NCBI GenBank assembly: GCA_963817395.1
Contig: CAWFOC010000001.1
Coordinates: 124,001 to 188,000 of the forward strand
Direction of reading: 5' to 3'
DNA from: CAWGYQ01 sp963817395
GTDB lineage: Bacteria; Acidobacteriota; Vicinamibacteria; Vicinamibacterales; CAVPJW01
DNA length: 64,000 nt
The notes beneath the pieces are model-generated. The model was not told where the DNA came from, did not search any database, and worked only from the letters and a program-made list of their open reading frames with translations. A program made the position numbers and the translations under genes. Within the stretch, counting starts at the first letter, position 1. Each line of letters begins with the position of its first letter. Of the stretch, positions 56,652 through 64,000 are shown in pieces.

Positions 56652-57485
56652 ATGCGTCGTTTACTCGTCACCACATCTCTCGCCGCGGGGATGCACCTTG
56701 CGATCGCGAGCGCTCAGGCGCCACCTGCCGCTCCGCCCACCCAGCCGCCTGCCGCTCCGACCACTCAAGCGCCTCGTCCGCGTGCAGCCGCACAGCCTGC
56801 CGCCAGGCCGGCGTTGACCGTCGAAGTGACCGACACGCAAGGCGTGACGATTCCAGACGTGCTGGTGCGGCTCACCGGCACGATGTCCCGTGAAGGTCGA
56901 ACCGACCAGAGCGGCCAGCTCCGATTTGCCACGATGCGCGCGGGCAACTACCGGCTCAGATTCGAGCGCGAGGGGTTCGTCCCGCTCGAGCGCGATGTCA
57001 CGGTCGCCAACCGGACGCTCAGCGTGGATGCCATGTTGACGGCGGCTCCGCCCCCGCCCAAGGTCGAAGCGCCGCCGCCTCCTCCTCCACCGCCGGCCCC
57101 GATTGTGCGGCCCGCGGGCGAACAGAAGACCACGAACGTGCCGACATTCGTCGAGCAGAATTTCATCAGTGCGCGCGACGGCAAGAAGGAGTCGCTCGTC
57201 GGCTGTACCGGCGAAGCCACCTCCACGCTCATTCAGCTGCGCGACCCGCTGGTCGAGCACACGCACGCCGAGGGATCGGAAATGCTCTACGTCGTCGCGG
57301 GCGAGGCTACGCATCGCGTCGGCGATCGCGACGAGACCTTGACGGCGGGCTCGTTCAGCGCGGTTCCGCGTGGCACGGCGCATTCTCTGACCCGTCGCGG
57401 CCGGAATCCGGTCATCGTCATTTCGACGCTTGCCGGCCAGCCGTGCGATACGGCCGCGCCCACCACGACGGCGAGAAATCCGTAA
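56652..57485 (+). CDS. Exported carboxypeptidase-regulatory-like plus cupin protein
   Basis: The ATG at 56652 gives 277 residues: signal peptide ending ASA, a Pro/Ala/Gln-rich linker, a CarboxypepD_reg domain (TVEVTDTQGVTIPDVLVRLT, then YRLRFEREGFVPLERDVTVA), an eight-proline linker, and a C-terminal cupin (DPLVEHTHAEGSEMLYVVAG, VPRGTAHSLTRRGRNPVIVI). His residues in HTHAEGSE and TAHS are probable metal ligands. Proline linkers and the Ig-like domain suggest a surface-tethered cupin. The combination is uncommon. Substrate unknown. Confidence 0.8.
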   Translation: MRRLLVTTSLAAGMHLAIASAQAPPAAPPTQPPAAPTTQAPRPRAAAQPAARPALTVEVTDTQGVTIPDVLVRLTGTMSREGRTDQSGQLRFATMRAGNYRLRFEREGFVPLERDVTVANRTLSVDAMLTAAPPPPKVEAPPPPPPPPAPIVRPAGEQKTTNVPTFVEQNFISARDGKKESLVGCTGEATSTLIQLRDPLVEHTHAEGSEMLYVVAGEATHRVGDRDETLTAGSFSAVPRGTAHSLTRRGRNPVIVISTLAGQPCDTAAPTTTARNP

Positions 57486-57520
57486 GCCTCGCGTCATCGC
57501 GACCACGCCTGTCGGCGGCG

Positions 57521-57967
57521 CTACTTCGTCACGTCGGTGGGCACGATTGGCACATCCCAGTGCGCGTCCAGAATCTCGAAGCGCCGCTGTTCCTCGCGCT
57601 GGAACGTCGCCTGATCGGGATACAACTGGCGGAGCACCGCGGTAAGATTCGGATTCGGCGTCAGCGCGGCCTGGTTGTCCTTGAACACGATCGTCACGCG
57701 ATAGTCCCAGCGGCCCTCTTCGGTGCCGTGATAACGCGGCGCCACGACGTTGACTTCCAGAATGCGCCCGCTCTCGATGTCCTTTTTCAGCACGGGATAG
57801 TGATTCTTCTTGAAGAGCCGGAGGAACTCGGCGGCGTAGCCCCACTTGGCCTTGTAGTAGTACTCGACGACGTGGCGCGAACCGTTCGAGGACGACTGCG
57901 CCGCCGGAACGGCCGGCAGGGCGAGCAGTAGCGCCACCAGGTACCCGGCAGACTGTCTCATTCTCAT
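57521..57967 (-). CDS. Exported protein of unknown function, coupled to desulfurase-like gene
   Basis: The ATG at 57967 overlaps the stop of the upstream gene (ATGA) and gives 148 residues: a signal peptide (GYLVALLLALPAVPAAQ) and an alpha/beta domain (HVVEYYYKAKWGYAAEFLRL, YRVTIVFKDNQAALTPN, ending FEILDAHWDVPIVPTDVTK). The pattern resembles dimeric alpha-beta-barrel proteins of the NIPSNAP/ABM type, but no catalytic residue stands out. Coupling to a cytosolic PLP enzyme is curious because this product is exported. Confidence 0.65.
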   Translation of the reverse strand: MRMRQSAGYLVALLLALPAVPAAQSSSNGSRHVVEYYYKAKWGYAAEFLRLFKKNHYPVLKKDIESGRILEVNVVAPRYHGTEEGRWDYRVTIVFKDNQAALTPNPNLTAVLRQLYPDQATFQREEQRRFEILDAHWDVPIVPTDVTK

Positions 57968-59224
57968 ATCGTTCTCCCGGCGGCGACGTCGCCGACCGCG
58001 TGGATCAGTGTGTCCACCTCGTTCTCGGTCGTATAGCAGGCGCATCCCGCCCGCACCAGGCCCGATGACAGGCCAAGCCGCTGCATGATCGTCCACGCGT
58101 AGAAATCGCCGTCCGACACGTACACCGCACGTCGGGCCAGCACCTTGGCCACTTGCGACGGCGTGGCGCCGTCCACCGTGAACGCCACCGTGGGTGTGCG
58201 CGCCGCGCGAGGTGGAGGACCGTAGAGACGGACGCCACCGATGTCTTCGAGTCCACGCCAGAGTCGCTCGACCAGTTGCTGGCCGCGCGCATGAAGGGCC
58301 AGAAAGACTTCTTCGAGCGCCTGTCGCCGTGGCCCGGAGGGTCCGAGGCTGGCCAGAAAGTCCACCGCCGCGCCCGCTCCGACGATGCCCTCGTGGCAGA
58401 GGGTGCCGGTCTCGAGCCGCTCGGGCGCCCTGTCGGGCGCCGGTACGAGCTTGGGGACATCGATCCCGTCGAGCAGCTCACGCTTGGCGTACAGCACGCC
58501 GATGTGTGGACCGTAGAATTTGTAGGCCGAGCATGCCAGGAAATCGCAGCCGATCGAGGCGACGTCCACGAGCTGGTGCGGGGCATAGTGCACGGCGTCG
58601 ACGAACGCCAGGGCGCCGGCGTCGTGCGCCAGCGTCACGGCCGCGCGAACGTCTGTAATCGTGCCGAGCGCATTCGAAGCGGCGCCGATGGCCACGAGCC
58701 GGGTGCTGCGGGTGATGGCGCGCTCGAGGTCGGTCCAATCGAGCTGTCCCGTGGCCGGGTTCATGCGGATGCGCCGAACCGTCACGCCCCGATCGCGCTC
58801 GAGCACCGCCCAGGTGTCGACGTTGGCGTGATGATCGAGCTCGGTCACCACCACCTCGTCGCCAGCCCCCCACCGTCGCCCCAGCGCCCGCGCCAGATGA
58901 AACGTCAGCGTCGTCATGTTGGCGCCGAAGACGATATCGTCGGGAGCGGCGCCGAGAAAATCGGCGAGCGCCTTGCGCGCGCCCTCGATCGCGGCATCCG
59001 TTTCGGCGCTGGTCGGATAGTGCCAGTGCGTGTTGGCGTTGTGGTGATAGAGGTAGTCGGTCATCGCGTCGACGACCGCGCGTGGCACCTGAGTGCCACC
59101 GGGACCGTCGAAGTACGCCACCGGACCGTGCTCGTCCACGCGTTGCAAGCGCGGGAAAATGACGACGGATGGCTTCGACCGACGCCACCTGAGCGCCGTC
59201 GCGGCAATGCAGGACCTCGGTCAT
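57964..59224 (-). CDS. Cysteine desulfurase-like class V aminotransferase, frameshifted at N-terminus
   Basis: About 420 residues. The ATG at 59224 encodes MTEVLHCRDGAQVASVEAIR and then shifts near 59145 into VAYFDGPGGTQVPRAVVDAM, the class V N-terminal box. Further features: HHNANTHWHYPTSAETD, TELDHHANVDTW, FVDAVHYAPHQLVDV and the PLP Lys in CSAYKFYGPHIG. This is the cysteine desulfurase-like subfamily (TIGR01976 type) rather than IscS or SufS, so sulfur transfer is not assured. It overlaps the following exported-protein gene by 4 bp. Confidence 0.85.
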
Positions 59225-59284
59225 AGGTCCTGCATTATAGAGCGTTTGTCGCACACCTTCGGATCTCGACCTACAATGTTCGAG

Positions 59285-60712
59285 ATGCGTTCTTTGCTCA
59301 TGGTTGCCTCAGTGGCCTCGAGCCTCGTGGCAATCCCGGGCCACGGCGTGGTCGCGATGACGATCCGGGACCTCCGACGAGATCGTCGCGCGCATCGATG
59401 GCTACGTGAGAGCCGAAATGACACGTCAGCGCATTCCCGGCTTGTCGCTGGCCGTCGCCCACGAGGGACGTCTGGTCGTCGCGCGTGGCTATGGATTTGC
59501 GAATCTCGAGCACGAGGTGCCGGCGACGGACCGCACGATCTACCAGTCGGGGTCGGTGGGGAAGCAGTTCACGGCGGCAGCCGTGATGCTGCTGGTCGAG
59601 GACGGCCGGCTGAGCCTGGACGACCGCCTCTCGACGTTCTTCGAGAATTCGCCAGATAGCTGGAAGACGATCACCGTTCGTCACCTGCTGACCCACACAT
59701 CGGGCATCGCCGAACTACACGGCGGGCACGATCGATTACCGCAAGGACTACGCCTACACCGAGCTCGTCGAGCTGGCGGCGCGTCTCCCGCAGGACTTCG
59801 CCCCGGGTGAGAGCTGGTCGTACAGCAACACCGGCTATCTGCTGCTGGGACTGGTCATAGAAAAGGCGAGCGGACAGTTCTACGGCGACCTGTTGCGCGA
59901 TCGGGTCTTTCGCCCGCTCGGAATGGACACGGCGCGTGTCATCAGCGAAGCCGAGCTGGTGAGGAATCGAGCGGCCGGCTACGAAATGGTGAAAGGCGAG
60001 TGGAGGAACCAGGCGTGGGTGTCGCCTTCGCTCAACACCACGGCAGACGGGGCGCTCTATCTGACCGTGCGCGATTTGGCCACCTGGGACGCCGCACTGA
60101 CCGCACGCCGGCTGCTCGAGGCGTCCTCGTACGAGGCCATGTGGACTCCCGTTCGTCTAAACAACGGTCGCACGGAGCCGTACGGATTCGGATGGCGGCT
60201 GGGCTCGATCAAGGGCCACGGCACGGTGTCGCACAGTGGCTGCCTGGCAAGGGTTTCTGGCGCGAATTGCGCGTTATGAGCGCGATCGACTCTCCGTCAT
60301 GATTCTCGCCAATTCGTCGCTCGCCAACCTCGAGCGAATCGAGCGGGGTGTGGCAAGCGTCTTCGTTCCGGATCTCGCGCCTCGCGAGGTCAAGCTGATT
60401 GCTGACGCTGACTCGGCCGTCACGGCGCGGTTGCGCGCGCTGCTCGACCGCATGGTCTCGGGGCAGGTGAACCCCGACGAGTGGGCTCCTGAGCTGCGCA
60501 GCCAGATGACGCCAGAGGTGGTGGCCAGCCTGCGCGGCCAGCTCGAAGAACCCGGCCGGTGGCGCGATCTCGCGCTGGTCGGCGCGACAACTGGTGAAAA
60601 CGGGGAACGGCGCTTCGAGTATCGTCTGGACTACGGCGGGCCGACCCTGCTCATCGAGTTCGGCCTGTCATCCGCCGGCCAGGTTACGACGATCGCTGCG
60701 GCATTCGACTGA
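59285..60712 (+). CDS. Exported serine hydrolase, beta-lactamase/class C family, frameshifted
   Basis: About 475 residues with three frame breaks (near 59370, 59715 and 60238). A signal peptide (LLMVASVASSLVAIPG) precedes the catalytic domain: SxxK in YQSGSVGKQFTAA, YxN in ESWSYSNTGYLLLGLVIEKA, and VRHLLTHTSGI. A C-terminal domain of about 130 residues (MVSGQVNPDEWAPELRSQM) is of unknown role. Esterase or D-aminopeptidase activity is as likely as beta-lactamase. Its stop overlaps the following kinase start (TGATG), so the two are probably coupled. Confidence 0.82.
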
Positions 60713-63005
60713 TGAACGCTCCCTCGCTGCTGATTCCCGGCACGCGCCTTCGCTCGTACCGAGATCGTCGAGCATCTCGGCACCGGCGGCATGGGCGTCG
60801 TCTATCGGGCGTTCGACACGCGGTTGCAGCGAACCGTTGCCATCAAGCTGCTGCGCGATTTCGAGGGCAACGAAGAGGGGCGCGACCTGCTGCTGCACGA
60901 GGCGCGTGCGGCATCGATCCTGAACCACCCGAACATCCGCACCATCTACGAGGTCTGCGAAGAGTGTGCGCAGCCGTTCATCGCGATGGAGCACGTGGAA
61001 GGGCGCACGCTGCTCGATCTCGTTCCCTCGGACGGGCTGCCCACCGAGACGGCGGTCCGCTACGGCATCCAGATTGCCGACGCGCTGGCGCACGCTCACG
61101 ACCGCGGCGTCATTCACCGCGATTTGAAGACGAACAACATCCTGATCACGCCCGACGGGACGGTCAAGATGCTGGATTTCGGCCTGGCGGTGCGGCAGCC
61201 AGCGGAACTGCTCGAAGGCGACACGCAATCGTGGGCGACGCCCACCGATCATCCGATGATGGCCGGCACGCTCGCTTACATGGCTCCGGAGGCCCTGAAA
61301 GGCGAGCCCGGCGACGCTCGCAGCGATCTCTGGGCGCTCGGCGTCGTGCTCCACGAAATGGCGACTGGGACCTTGCCATTTCGATCCGCGACGCATGCCG
61401 AGCTGGTGTCGGCCATCCTGCGCGACCCGCCCACGCCTCCGCCGCCGCGGATCCCGGCAAGCCTGCGCGGCATCATCGCGCGGTGCCTCGTCAAGGAACC
61501 GGGCCGGCGCTACACGCGCGGCGGCGAGGTGCGCGCCGCGCTCGAGTCCGTTCACCTCGACGATGCGACACATGCGCTGCGGCGGACGCCAGCCGCCACC
61601 ACGTCGACGCGGACGAAGCCCACGAAGATCGGCGCGCTCGCCGTGCTGCCGCTGTCGAATCTGTCGCGCGATCCGGAGGAAGACTACCTCGCCGACGGGA
61701 TGACCGAGGCGCTCATCCACGATCTCTCCAAGATCAGCGCGCTGCGGGTCACGTCGCGCACCTCGGTGATGCGCTACAAGAACACGGCGAAGTCAGTGCC
61801 CGAGATTGCGGCGCGAGCTCGGCGTGGACGGGGTGCTCGAAGGATCGGTGCAGCGAGCCGGCGACCGCGTGCGCATCACGGCCCAGCTCATTCACGCTGG
61901 TACCGACGGCCATCTCTGGTCGGAAAGCTACGACCGCGATCTCTCCGACATCCTGGCCGTGCAGAGCGAGGTGGCCAAGGCCATCGCGCGGGAGATCAAG
62001 ATCAAGGTCACGCGCAGCGAGCGCGTCCGTCTGTCACGCGTGCGCCGGGTCGATCCGGCGGCGCACGAGGCATACCTCAAGGGCCGGTATCAGTGGAACA
62101 TCCGCACCGCACAGAGCCTGCGGCGCGCCATCGAGCACTTCGAGGATGCCATCGCCAAGGATCCGACCTTTGCGCCGGCCCAGGCGGCGCTGGCGTCGGC
62201 CTACGTTCCCTTTGCGTTCTTCGGCTACATGGCGCCGAAGAAGGCGAACCTGCGAGCGCGCAGTGCGGCGCTGGCCGCGCTGGCGCTGGACAATAGCCTG
62301 GCCGAGGCTCACACGGTGCTCGGCGCCGTCAATCATGATGTCTGGAACTGGTCGGCCGCCGAGGCCGAGTACCGCCGCGCCATTGCGCTCGATCCCAGCT
62401 ATCCGACCGCGCATCAATGGTTCGCCGAGCACCTGATGGACAGAGGACGCCCAAGTGAGGCCTTCACGCAGGCACGTCAGGCTCGCGAGCTCGACCCGCT
62501 GTCGCTGCCCGTGAACTCGCTGCTGGGGTATCTCTCCTATTTCTCGCGCCAGTACGACGACGCGATTGAACAGTGCCGCCACGCATTGAAGCTCAACCCG
62601 CAGTTTCCCACAGCGCTCTGGGTGCTCGGGATCTCGTCGGCGATGAGCGGCCGGATCGACGAAGGGGTGGAGCAGCTCGAGCACGCGGTGGAGGCCGCCG
62701 GTCTGAGCCGGCGGATTCAGTCGTCGCTCGGATGGGCCTACGGCGTCGCTGGTCGCGGCGACGAGGCGAGGGCGCTCCTCGTCGAGCTCGAAGCGGCTGC
62801 GCGGGAAGACGTGGACTTTTCGTACGACGTCGCCCTGGTCACCCTCGGGCTTGGCGATCGTCAGCGCGCGTTCGAGTGGCTCGAGAAGGGCTACGAAGGC
62901 CGCTCCATGTACTTCCGTCACGTCGCATCCGACCCGCGCTGGGAGCCGCTCGCCGACGACAAGGGCTATCAGCAGCTCGTGCAGAAAGTCGGCTTCACCA
63001 AATAG
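60712..63005 (+). CDS. Ser/Thr protein kinase with TPR domain, frameshifted
   Basis: About 765 residues, breaks near 60760 and 61815. Kinase motifs: LGTGGMGVVYRAFD, VAIKLLR, HRDLKTNNIL (Thr-Asn in place of the usual Pro-Glu/Ala-Asn), DFGLAVRQ and MAPEALKG. There is no obvious membrane helix; the kinase leads directly into ALAVLPLSNLSRDPEEDYLA, the region seen in TPR-kinase proteins, and then a TPR array (YRRAIALDPSYPTAHQWFAE, CRHALKLNPQFPTALWVLGI). Probably cytosolic, unlike the one at 45917. The start codon overlaps the serine-hydrolase stop. Confidence 0.9.
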
Positions 63006-63199
63006 CCCGGTTCGTTCAATCCAAAACATCCGCAACGCCACCCGGCATCCTCGTTGGCCGGTGCCAATCAAACGGTTCAGGCGGCAGCGTGGAGCATGAA
63101 TTTTGCTTTCCGCGAATAAGCTTCGGCTCAACGCCGAGGTTCTGCGCGCGTGGATGAGCTCCGGTACCGTCAACCTGTTTGCGAAGGAGGTTGATCGCG

Positions 63200-64000
63200 A
63201 TGAGCAGGATCCTTTTCCGCGTCCTCGTTGTCGCCGTTCTTGTGCTGCCGACGTTCTCGCTCGCCGTCGCTCAGGAGGGCGACCCCGCGCTCCTGGCAGA
63301 GATGCAGAGGATCAACACCGAGCTCCGTGCGATGGGGCTGGGGATTGCCGTCGAGCAGATCGAGTTCTTCACGATCGGACAAGGCCGTCCGGCCAACCGC
63401 ATTCACGCCCAGGAATTTCGCTGGGTGGCTGGGGACCCTCGGCGTCTGGCGGATGGTGACAGGATCACCTACCTGGTCGATCAGAGCGACGGCGCGACCC
63501 TCAGTGGATTGACCAGTGCTCAGACCGAAGGCGCCATCGATCGCGCGATGAACACCTGGCAGGCGAACCGATGCTTCGAGAAGGTGGACATCGTGAAGCG
63601 AACCGATACAGGTGCCGACCCCGATATCTTCGACTCGTTCTTCGGGTTCGGTGCCCTGGGGGATCCGTTCCTGGCAGATATCACGAGTGCCGGATGGCTG
63701 CCTCGGGCGTACTTCGAGGCGGTGGGTGGGCCGGGCGGCGGCCGGGGAATTCTCGCCTTTTCGGTGACGTTCATCTTCGTCGATGACGTCACCGGCGTTC
63801 CGACGGACATCAACGGCGACAACCGCCTCGACACCGCCCTGAACGAGGTCTATTACAACAATACGTTCGGCGACCCGAGCAATGACCGCGCCGGGAACCC
63901 GTGGGGTATCAACGTTGCACTTCCCGGCATCGACGTCCAGACCGTGGCCCTTCATGAGAATGGCCACTCGCTCGGCATCGGACACTTCGGGCCCCCGCCG
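63200..64000 (+). CDS. Exported metzincin-type metalloprotease (3' end outside window)
   Basis: An ATG at 63200 with AAGGAGG 9 bp upstream opens a frame that reaches the right edge, 267 residues so far. A signal peptide (VLVVAVLVLPTFSLAVAQ) is followed by a matrixin-like domain ending in the zinc site VALHENGHSLGIGHFG, the HExxHxxGxxH consensus with Asn-Gly between Glu and His. The inserted acidic loop (VDDVTGVPTDINGDNRLDTA) could bind calcium. It would be a secreted protease; the Met-turn lies beyond the window. No frame break is seen. Confidence 0.82.
   Translation, partial: MSRILFRVLVVAVLVLPTFSLAVAQEGDPALLAEMQRINTELRAMGLGIAVEQIEFFTIGQGRPANRIHAQEFRWVAGDPRRLADGDRITYLVDQSDGATLSGLTSAQTEGAIDRAMNTWQANRCFEKVDIVKRTDTGADPDIFDSFFGFGALGDPFLADITSAGWLPRAYFEAVGGPGGGRGILAFSVTFIFVDDVTGVPTDINGDNRLDTALNEVYYNNTFGDPSNDRAGNPWGINVALPGIDVQTVALHENGHSLGIGHFGPPP

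Noticed and set aside
1..64000. CRISPR array or cas genes
   Set aside because: No regularly spaced short repeats or Cas motifs were seen; only the two-copy repeat at 42001-42055 and the dispersed repeats listed.

Overview
The window is GC-rich bacterial DNA. It looks like a soil or sediment Acidobacteriota, most plausibly of the Vicinamibacteria type. The reasons are four large Ser/Thr kinases (two with WD40/PD40-like propellers, two with TPR tails), two intact PEP-CTERM proteins, many exported proteins of unknown role, and sparse operons. This is inference from gene content; no rRNA or other taxonomic marker is present. About 30 single-base frame breaks interrupt some twenty otherwise conserved genes, and both sides of each break still encode family-typical sequence. 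I treat most as sequencing or assembly indels and give whole-gene coordinates.

Region 1 (1-17033), chromosomal backbone: a GYD protein, a CPA2 antiporter, an exported phosphatase-like protein, a NitT/TauT-type ABC importer (ATPase fused to a permease, a second permease, and a substrate-binding protein across the way), and a PurD-like ATP-grasp ligase. A minus-strand run follows: phosphodiesterase-type hydrolase, small membrane protein, PaaK-like adenylate-forming enzyme, binding protein. Next come a Tat-exported MalY-like PLP enzyme, debris of wecB and of a PEP-CTERM gene, an intact PEP-CTERM gene, an exported methyltransferase, an exported FAA hydrolase and an NHL propeller.

Region 2 (17034-33543), the main discovery: an integrative mobilizable element of about 16.4 kb in the 3' end of tRNA-Glu(UUC), bounded by perfect 48-bp direct repeats. 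It carries a tyrosine integrase that reads through the att site, an HTH/excisionase-like gene, a MobC-like gene and a MobA/MobL relaxase diverging from a probable oriT, an IS91-family element, and a short integron-type cassette array without an integron integrase in view (one textbook attC, one degenerate attC, one truncated attC). The cassettes encode NTF2-like, cupin and serine-hydrolase proteins. An IS3-type remnant, two Ser/Thr kinase-propeller genes and a RelE/ParE-type toxin-antitoxin pair follow.

Region 3 (33544-38224), a decayed mobile zone: an IS481-family element sits 6 bp from the right att repeat. Beyond it are three paralogous lipoprotein genes interleaved with pieces of a dead serine recombinase, a 101-bp duplication, a possible third partial copy of the tRNA end, and a PEP-CTERM gene.

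Region 4 (38225-64000), backbone: an outer-membrane barrel, a parallel beta-helix protein, a repetitive Ala/Gly protein, a flavin split-barrel protein, a Wzt-like ABC ATPase, a c-type cytochrome lipoprotein and a kinase-TPR protein. A glycoconjugate-type set follows (glycosyltransferase, GMC oxidoreductase, DegT aminotransferase), then gamma-glutamyltransferase, a Cys-rich small peptide, a carboxypeptidase-regulatory/cupin protein, a cysteine desulfurase-like enzyme, a serine hydrolase translationally linked to a second kinase-TPR gene, and a metzincin-type protease running off the right edge.
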